DNA from: Paracentrotus lividus
Taxonomy: Eukaryota; Echinodermata; Echinoidea; Camarodonta; Echinidae
DNA: 64,000 nucleotides
Assembly: GCA_940671915.1 (NCBI GenBank)
Contig: CALNVZ010002100.1
Location: 11,706,294-11,770,293, forward strand
Reading direction: 5' to 3'
The position numbers and the translations under genes are program-made. The notes under the pieces are model-generated. The model did no database searches, was not told the DNA's origin, and saw nothing but the letters and a program-made list of their open reading frames with translations. Each line of letters opens with the position of its first letter. The first letter of the stretch is position 1. Of this stretch, positions 10,323 to 21,699 are shown one piece after another.

Positions 10323-12042
10323 ATCTACAAATGACAAATATAAACACTTTTAAAGTGATTTTATTAATATAAGAAGTAATGAAAAGGGTTCCTGTTATGC
10401 ATATGCCTACTCCTAAATACAAGCATTATAGTTTGTCAGCTTAGAGCCAAAAATGTATTACAGGAAGTGAAATTTAAATGACTTTTTGGAATAGGCCTTC
10501 ATATTTAGCTAGTTGTTCATTTACAATAAAGATTTTTGTTTATGATAAAAACAGTGAAATTATTTGGTTTATTTTTTCTTTTTTAGTGTGTGAAAACAAT
10601 TATGACAACAAACAAGATATGAAGTTTATAATGAGTCCATTGTCTCTCATGCAGATTTATGCTAGCTTGTGTTTCATTCTAATTAAATAAAGACAAACAT
10701 GATTTTACTCTGTGTTGTTTCATGTCTCAATACTATGATTTATTATAGTCTCGCTTTTGTACCTCAAGGCTAAAAAAAGACCAATGTCTCCTAGAATTTC
10801 CTTTCTAAATGTCAATGACAGCCATATTTATAGGTATGTTGATGATAATGTTTCTTATTTGGTGTTATTCTTAGTCCCTATGATGTTAAGGATCATATTC
10901 TATAAATCTTCTTTCAGGAAGTAGGTTACAGTAATCAAGTCCGAAAAACACAAAAACAAGACATTAATGTAAAGGAAGCTGTAAACATTGTGGGCGGGTT
11001 GTTACCACCAAGTAGAAGTTTCATTAAAAATATGTTTGGTGTAAAACTGACCCTAATTCTTTTCCTTCTTTTTTTCTTAAGCAGTCTATCTTGATACTAA
11101 CATTTTTCTGTGTTATTTTTAATCTAATATTTTAAAAGACATATATTTATTCCCAGAATCTGGACAGTGTGTTTATTTGCTCCGAAATATTCAATACATT
11201 ATATACAATTTTGAAAAGTTTTTAATCCTAGAAATTATTAAGTTGGCAAGTTACAGGAGAAGCTGTACCAGAATTATCAATTTTGAATCAATTATTCATC
11301 ATGATTAATTGTAGTAATATTTACAGAGAGAGATAATATCAAGAAAAATCGATCACATTTATCATTTATAATGCAAATATCTGATGGCTTTATCTTTTCA
11401 CAAAATAAAATACATTGATAAATGACACATGTAAATATAGATAATGATTATACCAAAGTGAAGGCTATATTTGAAAGGGATAGATATATGATTGGAGAGT
11501 TTGTGATGTAGAGAAAGCTATATGCTTGGTTTGTTCTCTCTGGGTGTGTATACAAGTGACTTTAGGTTAGAAAGAGTTCAATGCCATTTATAACTGTACA
11601 ATGACACTGGGGTCATCGGCTATCTAGTGCCTTTGCATAATTATGAATGATGTTTTATGTAAAACTTTAGGGAAAGCAGATAAAAATGAAAAGCATTCCA
11701 TACATCAAAAACATCACAATTGTATCCCTTTAATTCTTTTGATGTTGTATTTGTTTTTGTTTTTTGTTTGTTTGTTTTTCTCTTCTCTCTCTCTCTCTCT
11801 ATCTCTCTTTATTTTTGTAACATTTTGATTGAGCTTCTCATGTGGGGATTAAGACAGCAACATCTTTGTTTTACCAAAAACATAAAACATTCCTTTCAAA
11901 AAGGGAAATGACCTTTCCTGTAGGATTCAGTCACTCCTGATATTTCTAGGTACCCTAATTGGCTGACGTCACGAATATGCAGCCACTCAGTCAAGTTGTC
12001 CTTGATAGAAACCTGGAAAACTTGACCAGGAAGTAAAATATT
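10323..12042. other. AT-rich spacer
   Basis: No gene seen. There is a (CT)n run at about 11784-11812. TGACGTCA, a CRE-type palindrome, lies near 11963, and an inverted partner segment near 12444-12480 flanks the TTAA element. This hints at an older insertion with decayed ends around the piggyBac-like MITE. Confidence 0.35.
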
Positions 12043-12291
12043 TTAACCCATTGTATACTAAGCCCGCATATATGCGGGCTGAAGAGACATAGAAAATCCC
12101 TCTTGTCGACCGTTTATTTCACTCATGAATGCATAAACATATACATACCTTATATAATTTAAATTATCTGACATTGATCTATTTGAAGATGTCTTTTTTT
12201 CACCTTCAAATGAAAAGAATTTCTTGCAAGCATGCTTAACAATAATGATTCATTTGGGTTTGTAAAAAGTTCTCAGTATACAACGGGTTAA
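12043..12291. mobile_element. piggyBac-like MITE, copy 1
   Basis: TTAA at both ends encloses inverted repeats starting CCC: CCCATTGTATACTAAG on the left and CCCGTTGTATACTGAG on the reverse-complemented right. TTAA targets and CCC termini are the piggyBac hallmark. A perfect 18-bp palindrome, GCCCGCATATATGCGGGC, sits just inside the left end. A second copy of the same family is at 59170-59416. No ORF. Confidence 0.85.
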
Positions 12292-13829
12292 TAAAAATGG
12301 AAAAGTTGTCTTTATTAGGATATTTGGACATTCTTAACCTGAAAATTTTATGGGGTAGTGAGCAGGGAGGAGAATTTAGTGGAAGTTATGGATACAACAA
12401 GCCGAAGTTGGCAGGGACTTTGGTTGTCCATGGTTTTGGTTCCGTGACGTCACACCCACGCTAGCCGATTCAGATTAGGATGGCTGACTGGCTGGGAGTA
12501 GCAATTTGGGGTGAAAATCCTGCTATTTCCGCATGAGATTTGCCTAGATTTATATAGCAGGTGTCAAGTTCATTTCAGGTTCATGTGTGCGTGTTTTGAT
12601 CCAGAATCGATTCCTGGGACGGGATTAGGAATAACCTAGAAAAGTCTATTTTCAAATACTACTTCTCATTCAGGATAGTCACGTAGAGTCTTTATCAAAA
12701 GGAAAAGAAAGTGATATAATTTTTCTAAATAGAATCCTATACTTTACAGATTCAAGCTGTCATCCGGGAGGCATCTGCGTCTGTATTACATGTTTTCTAA
12801 TGAAATAACTACTTAATTATGCTGTAGTAAAAGTCATATAAAGCTTGAAAGACAATTTAATAGAATAAAACTTTTCCTCATTGTGGAAAAAAAAGAGAGA
12901 CAAAACATTTTTTCTATTATTCTTTGCAAAGTTGGAAATTGTTTCGGCTTAGTCTAATCCATTTTTTCTTTGTTTTCTTCTATGCCTTGCTTTTTTGGGG
13001 AAACAAATAATACATGTTTTATATATATATAAAAATTTGAAAGGATGTATTTGTTATCTTAAAAAATCAAATCAGAGAGCCTAATCAAATAAAGTTTATT
13101 TTTAAAAAAATGTAAATGATTTGAAAAAATATCAATGTGCACAAATCAGCAGGTTGGATTTGAAGATTATATTCATATGCACTCAAGTGTTGGAATTTAA
13201 TTGGCTATTTGACCTTAAAAAAGGTGTGACCTAAATCTAAAAACTTATCAACTTCTGCAGATATGGTGTCAAAAAGGGGAGGCTATCTGACCCATAACCT
13301 GAGCTTTCAAATACTCAAATACAATACAGCCCCCACCCCCAATTTCAAATTAATGAAATTCCTGGAGGGAAATACAATGTGCACTTTAATTAAAGTTGGC
13401 ACCAGACATGGAATAATTTTATCAAAAAAAGTGTGAAATAATTCTCATTACGTTCAGCTTCTGATAACAACTGAACTTTGTTGGTATCCAGAGGCCATGA
13501 GAACAGAGGTCATGTCTAGAATTTTTTTTTTCACCTGGGATCTCACAAATAGGAGGGGGTCAAGCATAAGAATTTATTAATGAATCTTTAACGGACCACC
13601 TGGAACTTCACAAATTCGATAATCAACAAGAAATGTCAGATTTCTGCAAGGGGGCTATTATTTAGTTGTTTTGCATGGTTTGAAGAACAGCAGGCGTAAG
13701 CGATCAGGTCCTTTTGGAAAGTTGCTGAAGGGTAAAAAGAAGGTATGAAGAAATATGATATTTGGTTTCATCATATTTTAGTGATGAACTTCAGGTAACC
13801 TTCTAATACTTGAGGGATATGGTCATTCT
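12292..13829. other. AT-rich spacer
   Basis: No coding signal or clear repeat structure was found, apart from short homopolymer runs and a second TGACGTCA near 12446. Confidence 0.4.
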
Positions 13830-13982
13830 CAGGGGCCGCGGAGCCGGGGGGGGGGGGGCTGGGGGGCTGCAGCCCCCCCCCCACTTTTTTCAGCCAACGT
13901 GTACAAAAATGCAAAAAATGACATACATTTGTGATTTTTAGCCTGTTCAGCCCCCCCCCCACTTTCGGCTCCGCGGCCCCTG
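13830..13982. mobile_element. GC-rich fold-back element starting CAGGGGC
   Basis: The ends are inverted copies, CAGGGGCCGCGGAGCC on the left and GGCTCCGCGGCCCCTG on the right, with long G and C runs inside. ATTCT lies directly outside both ends and may be a 5-bp target duplication. The CAGGGGC terminus resembles hAT-type ends, but the duplication length does not fit the usual 8 bp. The Pro-rich frame across it is a by-product of the G/C runs. Confidence 0.7.
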
Positions 13983-13995
13983 ATTCTGTTAGGAG

Positions 13996-14159
13996 TTAGG
14001 GTGGTATCTCACTTCACAGAAACTACTTTGAGACGGTTCTTTGAAACTGCTTTAAGACAGTTTTTGAAAATTGTCGCGGAGGCGTCTCTAATACTTTTTA
14101 TCCGATATGGAAACGATTCCATCGCGGAGACATCTCCGCGAAGTGAGATACCACCGTTA
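13996..14159. mobile_element. PIF/Harbinger-like MITE with TTA duplication
   Basis: TTA flanks a 158-bp element (13999-14156). Its ends are GGGTGGTATCTCACTTC and, reverse-complemented, CGGTGGTATCTCACTTC. Three-bp TWA-type targets are typical of PIF/Harbinger. The interior has a short GC-rich palindrome around 14123-14140. It is non-autonomous. Confidence 0.8.
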
Positions 14160-14670
14160 CCCTTGTAGTATTTTCCAATAAGTATTATGCACAATGAGCA
14201 ACTAGATATGAGACATTGAAAGTATGCACTTTTCATCCTAAAACGATGGAAATTTTGGGAGAACTTGTTGAAATTTCACATTTTTTCCTGAATTCTGACA
14301 GGTTAGAATTAGTATTTGGTACAGAATATGAAATGCTAAAACCTCTCTCTTTCGCTCTGTCTCTCTGTTTCTATTTCTAATTTATTTATCTTGTTTGTAT
14401 CTGTCTTGCTATCTCTGATTTATGTGGCAAATCATCTTGTCCTGCTCCTCTATTATACTGCATTATACCGGATGGTTATTGTCTGACCTTTATAGTAAGA
14501 GGATGTCTATGATTATTTCAAATTGTTTGCAAACTAATTTTATGGATGATGCATCAGAATATACTTTCAATTCCATCCTGAAATACAATTTTACAAGAAA
14601 TTTATTGCTCTGTCTCAGACAGACATGTAACAAATATTATTGTTTTAAGAAACAATCATAATGTGCAGGT

Positions 14671-14703
14671 TTTTTTTTTTTTTTTTTTTTTTTTGGGGGG
14701 GGG
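14671..14703. repeat. Poly-T/poly-G junction
   Basis: About 24 T residues are followed by about 10 G residues. This is a low-complexity run just before the tandem-repeat element and may be a polymorphic or assembly-sensitive site. Confidence 0.85.
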
Positions 14704-14725
14704 TTAGTTTGTATTCATGATTTTT

Positions 14726-16326
14726 ATGCCTCCGCCACCGAAGGTGGTGCCGGGAGGCATTATGTTTTCGGGTTGTCCGTGTCCGTCGGTACGTCGTCCG
14801 TCGTACGTTCGTCCCGTTTTCGTTCTAGCGGATAACTTAAGAACCGTTTGACGGATCACTTTCAAACTTGGCTCATGTATGCATATGGTAGGGACATGAT
14901 CTGATTAGATTTTAGGGTCATGAGGTCAAAGGTCACAGAGGTCATTGTATGCATGAAAATGGCTCGTTTCGCCATAAACTTAAAAACCGTTTGACGGGTC
15001 AACTTCAAACTTGGGTTATGTGTGTCTATGGGAGGGGCAATGACTGATTAGATTTTAGGGTCATGAGGTCAAAGGTCAAAGGTCACAGAGGTCATTGTAT
15101 GCATGAAAATGGCTCGTTCTCGCCATAATTTAAAAACCGTTTGACGGGTCAACTTCAAGTTGGGTAATGTGTGCCTATGGGAGGGGCAATGAACTGATTA
15201 GATTTTAGGGTCATGAGGTCAAAGGTCAAGGTCACAGATGTCATTGTTATACATGACAATGGTTCGTTCTCGTAAATAACTTAAGAACTGTGTGACGGGT
15301 CAACTTCAAACTTGAGTAATGTGTGCATATGGGGGGGCAATGAACTGATTAGTTTTGGGGTCAAAGGTCAAAGGTCACAGAGGTCATTGTATAATATAAA
15401 ATATTTTGTTCTCGTGATAACTTAAGAACCGTTTGAGGGATAAACTTGAAACTTGGGTCATATGTGCATATATGAGGGTCATATAAACTTATTAGATTTT
15501 GGGTCATGAGGTCAAGGTCACAGGTCATTGTGTACGTGAAAATGGCTCTCGTTCTGGCGATACACTTAAGAACCGTTTGAGGGATCAACTTCAAACATGG
15601 ATCATATTTACATATGGGAGGGACAATGAACTTATCAGATTTTGGGGTCATGAGGTCAAAGGTCACAGAGGTCATTGTGTACATGAAAATGGCTTGTTCT
15701 CGCAATAAACTTAAAAACCGTTTGACGGATCAATTCAAACTTGGGTCATATGTGCATATGGGACGGACAATAAACTGATTAGAATTTAGAGTCATGAGGA
15801 CAGAGGACATTGTGTACGTGAAAATGGCTTGTTCTTGCGATAAACTTAAGAACAGTTTGATGGATGAAACTCAAACTTGGGTCATGTGTGCATATGGTAG
15901 GGACATGAATTTATTATATTTTGAGGTCATAAAGTCAAAGGTCAAGGGTCACAGACGTCATTGTATACATGAAAATGGCACGTTCTTGCTGTAACTTCTG
16001 ACCGTTTTATGGATCAACTTCAAACTTGGGTCATGTGGGAGGAAAGATGACACTGATTAGATTTTTGAGGTCAGGACATCAAGAGTCACTGGTTATTTTA
16101 TGTAAATGACTCGTTTGTGCAATTTCTGAAAGACCTTTGACAGATCAACTTAAACATGTTTATCCTTTTTATTACATCAGTAGCCATCCTTCCTGAGTTG
16201 GAAAAATTCTGATGATACAAATTTAATAGATTTGGGGTCTATATCTCAAAGATGTCATGGTATAAATGGATGTAAAATACTCAACATGCGCATGCCTTTT
16301 TTTCCGATGTGGCAATACGGAGGCAT
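14726..16326. mobile_element. 1.6-kb element with internal ~145-bp tandem units and DR1 motifs
   Basis: The left end is a hairpin (14726-14760) beginning ATGCCTCCG, and the right end (to about 16326) contains the inverted CGGAGGCAT. After a short GTCCGT-rich stretch come nine to ten diverged direct units. Their spacing is about 143-150 bp, judged from the recurring TGAGGTCAAAGG block at 14921, 15064 and 15214. Each unit contains a Cys/Arg-free non-coding body plus AGGTCA direct repeats, often the perfect DR1 AGGTCAAAGGTCA. Frames of 60-114 codons across it on both strands are by-products of the repeats. The layout of TIRs around an internal minisatellite suggests a non-autonomous DNA transposon. 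Confidence 0.75.
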
Positions 16327-16868
16327 GCCTTCGGACCAGTCGCGTGGTCGAAGATTCATTACTGCTTTTTCTTTTTCTTATTTTTATTACAAAATACAAA
16401 GCCTGTTCATGTTATTATATTGAACTGTTTGTTTAAAATATGTTCTATTCTTCTTTGTCCTATCACTGGTATACCCAGCGCTTAGAGATGGATGCACAGC
16501 ATGTCCCTAGGATGAAAGCATCATTTACCACCTCCAACCTGCTGAGAATAGGGCGTTGTGACGTAAGAGGGGCTTCTATTACCCCCCCCCATCCCCTGGT
16601 ATCTTTCACACAAAAGGAGACAATGAAAGGATATAGATAAGGAAAATGATAGATATATATTACCCTTTGTTTCCTTTGTTTGGGAGCAGCTTAATTTACA
16701 ATAGATGCATCCGATATTTAATACTTTTCTTCTTTGACGGTAATACAGAATTATTCTCATTAAGACTTTATACTTATGAAATAGATGCCATATACCATCT
16801 TATTATTGCATCCAATCTCTCCAGTGGGCTTTTAGGTGTTAATGACGAGGTTAGTGTTCTTGTGTCAT

Positions 16869-17025
16869 AACCCAAAGGTGCTTATCTCACCAAAGCAGCG
16901 GGAAAGGCATATCGATATTGGTTTTCTGTGTTTACCTGTGGAGAACTAACCCAAAGGTGCTTATCTCACCAAAGCAGCGGGAAAGGCATATCGATATTGG
17001 TTTTCTGTGTTTACCTGTGGAGAAC
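16869..17025. repeat. Perfect-looking 79-bp tandem duplication
   Basis: Two adjacent copies of a 79-bp unit (start points 16869 and 16948) read identically from AACCCAAAGG to GTGGAGAAC. The identity implies a recent duplication or an assembly duplication. Confidence 0.9.
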
Positions 17026-18834
17026 GATTGGACTAGTGACGTTTGATGAAACTCTTTTCGTATCAGGTTTATAATTAGTAAAAGGGATCAGGGTGTTTGT
17101 TTCAGGAAAAACAAGGAAAATGTAAATAATACATGTCATGCTGGGCCTAATGATAATGAGTATTACATTGATCTGAAATGGTAGAGTTCTTTGAAAATTT
17201 GTGACATAGGACAGTTTCCTAGCCTTTCATTTGCTTCTATCATTTCAATTAAAAAGTTTCTTGGGTATTATTTTCAGGAAAAAAAACAAGAATGAATCGT
17301 GCATATAATGCATTTTGCACCTCCTCCACTAGTCATGAATCTTAAAATGATATGAATATATATACTATACATTGTATTTATTTTTTATATTTTATATTTA
17401 TTGCAATATGCACTTTTCCGTTTATTCTATCATTTTATTGTTTTTCTTTACACAATACCTGGATATCTTGATTAAAAATCAGCCTAAAATGTCTTAGTCT
17501 GCACAATTTAAAAACCAAAATGAATCATAAAATTCATTTTGGGTGATAATTCTCCTTTCGATGTCATACATCCCACCCTTTCTCTCAAAAGCAGTATGTC
17601 GTTTATTGGTACCCTGTTAGAGCAATTATAAAAGCGGTAAGGCCCACGCTTAAACAGTGGTTGACAACAAACCAAGCAAGGCTGATGCCCTCCCCGTGGG
17701 CCTTGGAACGGTGTGGATTCAATGACGTACAAGTATAATTATTGGTTAAACTTGAGGTTTTAATGGCTTTTTAGTAAATTAGTGTGATGTCAGCCTATGG
17801 TGAGAGTACATTCCATGGCAGAAAGTGAAATTACAATTTTCATTGTTTATTTCTGCTTGTTATCAGAAAAATGGGAAGTATGCTTTATTATGATAAAGGA
17901 TTTTAAAAAAAAATCATTATTCTTGTAATCTTCTATCAAAGAAACTTTTATTTGTCATTTGTTAATAATTATATATTTTTTCAACCAAAACTATTCAAAA
18001 CATGACTGATATTTTGTCAGTTCAGTTGCAGTTTTTGTTATTTGTATAATCAAGCACTTCAAAATTTGTATCTTTCATTTTTATAAGTCATGATAAATCT
18101 ATATGTGATAGCTCTCAGTTACATTAATTTCATGTCTGTTTGTTTGTTGTTGTTTTTTTAAATCAATGATATGGATAATTTTGCTCTGACATTAAAAAAA
18201 CTAAATCAATGTAACAGTTAATTGTAGCCTTCTGATACAGTTTTAACCTTTTTAATCTTAAATGTGAAAAGGGCAGGGTAATTGAATTGAAGCGAATCTG
18301 AAACAAAAACACGTTTGCTCCGTGTCTTACTGGTCAAGGCACTGGACACTATTAGGCAAGCAACCAAGTAGAACTATCAGTCTTTTTCTCCCATTAAAAA
18401 ACAACAACAGTGAAATTTATTAGAAAACAAATCGAATAAGAAAAGGAATTCATTAATTGGTCTCCGGTCAAGCTCACTCACAAAGCCTCTGATTGCTTCC
18501 TGAAAGAAAATGTCCGCATGCAAATATTTGTGTCTATTCAATTCAGATAAATGTCAGCTGATAGTCTGATAAATCATGATTTCACTTACCAACTTGTATG
18601 TGGTAGACATTCATTATTCTGATACAATATTTTTTGAAGCAGAAATTTCAGATAAAAAACTTGAAATATATTCTGCTAGTCCTTCATTGAAATTTAGAAG
18701 TGACCTCAATAGTGTACTTCTGAAGAGACCAACAAATTTTCCCCCTAAGAGAATTAAAATAGTCTTTTCTTTCTTTTTGAAAAAAAAAAACAAACACATT
18801 ATTCGCTAAAACATACAGGATTGACAGCCCATGA
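17026..18834. other. AT-rich spacer
   Basis: No supported gene. A GC-richer patch at about 17560-17720 contains inverted GGCCCACG/CGTGGGCC and may be a short fold-back repeat. The minus-strand frame over it has no recognisable domain. Confidence 0.35.
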
Positions 18835-19058
18835 ATTGAAAAAATTGGTAAAGTGGGATTAAGAATTCAAAATATATAGGAACATATGTTGTTTGCAAGT
18901 TGAGAAAGAGCCATGAATAGACAAAAATGGTAGTGGGATTAAGAATTTCAAAGTATATAGGAACATATTTTATTCGCAAGTTGAGCCAGAGCCGTGAATA
19001 GACAAAAATGGTAGTGGGATTAAGAATTCAGAGTATAGGAACATGTTTTGTTCGGAAC
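18835..19058. repeat. 80-81-bp tandem repeat, ~2.7 copies
   Basis: The block GTGGGATTAAGAATT recurs at 18853, 18933 and 19014, followed each time by the same ATATAGGAACAT and AAGTTGAG segments with a few substitutions. Confidence 0.85.
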
Positions 19059-19432
19059 TGTAGGAAGATCCATGTCACGTACTCAAGCACCACTTGAGAG
19101 AAACAGGAAGGTGTATCCTAACCTAAATAAAGGAAATTGTTTCCAAATATTTTCATCCCTTTGCATTAATTTTGTTTTAGTTAGATATCAAATAACCAAG
19201 TTTTCTTATTACATTGTGTTATGAATTGCATGCAAGTAAAGGCAATTAGCAGTATTCAAACAAATATACATTTCAAATTAGAGATTTATAATTTCATTTG
19301 ATCTTTTGAAGTTCTTTTTATTTGTTTCAGAAAAGTTTTTAAAAAACAAAAAAAAATGTTTTCTAATGCAGATTGAAAAATTTTAATGTTGAATTTAAAA
19401 AAATATATACTTTTAAATGGGGGGGGGGGGTA

Positions 19433-19640
19433 GCAGCCTTTGCATTGATATGGACATATTTGGTATGAGGATTATTGTTTCCAATTTTTTTTTACATTTC
19501 TGTTTTGGAATTGTGGGAAGTCCAGTGGTCACGTACCAGTCTTTGCATTGATGTTGACATATTCGGTATGAGTATCAATGTTTCCAAATTATTTTTTTAC
19601 ATTTTTTGTTTGGAGTCCAGTGTCACGTACCTGTCAGCCA
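19433..19640. repeat. ~103-bp tandem duplication, two diverged copies
   Basis: CTTTGCATTGAT followed by GACATATT and GGTATGAG recurs at 19438 and 19541, and each copy ends with TCCAGTG and CACGTACC. The copies differ by substitutions and a small deletion. Confidence 0.75.
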
Positions 19641-20646
19641 TTCACGAGACAAACCGCGAAGAAGGTATAGCCTATACAATCTGTGAAGGGAAATGCATTC
19701 AGCAAACTATACTTCTCACTATATTGCCCACCCCAACTTTCATGTAAAAACTTCAGACTAACTGATGAACTGTCCGAGTAAGGTGCAAGTATGCTCTAGT
19801 AAACAGGAACTGTAAGTTTAATAATTGGAGTATAATATATTACCGGGAAGAAGACCAGTGTGATTATCCGTCCATAAACACTTTTTTCTTTTCTTTTTTT
19901 TTTCTTCGTTTTCACTTAGTTTATATGGTGTTGCCCAGTTTTATTTTTGTTTTAGAATATGAATTTCTAAATAAGTATTTCTTTGTATTTTTTGATTGTT
20001 TTATAAAAATAACGAAAATGCTTTGCTTTTCAACATAAATTATGGACTTTATGAATAGAATGATATATGCAATTAAATTTCATGATACTGATAATTAGTG
20101 TATAGATTGATATCATAAACAATAGGTAGATGTAAAATGAAAGCTAAAGTAATACTAAGCTTGTCCCAGAAATATGTGATTGATAGGTGTCTGTCCAAAC
20201 CCAACCACCTGAAAATACATAGAATTAAGAATGGGAAAGAAAATGAGACAAAATTTAATACCAAAATGAGAACTTCTTTATCATTCATTGTAAATTCAAC
20301 TCAAATCCTAGACATTCCCCCTTTCTCTGTCAGGTATGTTGAAAGAGTACAGGTATATCAGAGAAGTGCCCTGGGATGGTAGGGGAGACAGCCTATTAGA
20401 AGGGATGACACAATTGCTACCTGATATGTGTCGAGTTCTTTCTCCAGGGGGCATATTCTTTGAATCAGATCACCTTTCTTAACTTCTAAGAATTATGCCA
20501 ATCAAAGTCTAAGGGAGTATGTAAGATATGTCAGTCTATGTATGTCATTACATCATAGAAACTTGAGTAATTTGGAAGGTTGTGTTTGTGTTTACATGAG
20601 CAGAAAAGTTGTTCTTGAAATTGACATTCCTAGTTGAAAACTCACT
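19641..20646. other. AT-rich spacer
   Basis: No gene or structured repeat could be supported. Confidence 0.4.
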
Positions 20647-21699
20647 TTAACCCTTTGGGTGTGACGGGCTTCTACAGATGGCGAGCGAGGTGTTCAGTCT
20701 GCTACGATGGGCTTCTACAGAAGCCGAGATAATTCTCTAATATATTGACAAGCTTTTTTGGCTTTTCACCTGCTTTTGGGGGCTAAATTCTTGAGGAATA
20801 GGACAAAGATATATTCATTTTTAATATCCATTAAAGAAATAACCTAGTTACTTGGAAACGAATTCCTGATCTTAACTTTTGGCGAACGCATACGCGTCCG
20901 GAGGGGAAGAAATAATCAAATAAAGCTAGCTCGAGAGGAGAAATATGAGAGATAAAGATTGAGAATGAGAATAAGAGAGAGAAATAGAAAGGTTAAGGGA
21001 TTAAAACAATGTTCATTATTATAGATATATGAAACATTAGTTGCATGGAGATTAAGCATGTCGATTTCCGATTCTCCCTAGGTTATATATGCTTATCACG
21101 ATAATGAGAGGGGTTGATTATCTGAATTTTGCTTGAAACTAGTTTGTTGTAACTATAACGATGTAATGAAATGTAAAGTATGCCTACTGCAGTAGGCATT
21201 ATAAGTTAAAAGTCCCGCTTTTATTTCAAAACCTGTGCTTTTAATGAATGGTGCTTAGTCAAAGGTGCCATTGTCCAGAGGTGCGAAGCCGGCCGCTATG
21301 ATCTTTAATCCATATTTTATAGAAATAATTTGAAAGAAACAGGACCTCTTTTCAAGTGCTATTCAGTAGGCTCATCGATTGAACCGTGCATGCTGTACAT
21401 GCATTACGCACTTTGCATTGTGAATCTACTGGAAAGGAAGAAAGCGGAACTTCTGCCAAAATGACAAAATAACGCGTCTTATATTTGGTTTTGATGACCT
21501 TGCCTTACAGTGTTAGATAGAAAAATGTCTGCCCTTTCATGTTTATATTTACTACAAATCATGAAAATGACGGAGTTAGATGCAAGGAGTAATGAAAGCA
21601 CAAAACATGACAAATTTCTATAATACTGTCAGTGTACAAAAAATCGCTCCGCCACAGGAGTAACAATCGCATTTCACAGGCCCGCGCTCAAAGGGTTAA
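20647..21699. mobile_element. 1.05-kb non-autonomous piggyBac-like element
   Basis: TTAA at both ends with inverted termini, CCCTTTGGGTGTGACGGGC on the left and CCCTTTGAGCGCGGGC on the reverse-complemented right. The motif GGGCTTCTACAGA occurs twice within the first 80 bp. No frame long enough for a transposase exists, so it would need a transposase supplied in trans. It is distinct from the 249-bp family at 12.0 and 59.2 kb. Confidence 0.75.

Noticed and set aside
15361..15994. Frames of 66-114 codons on both strands
   Set aside because: They repeat with the ~145-bp tandem units and are open on both strands, as expected from a repeat array.
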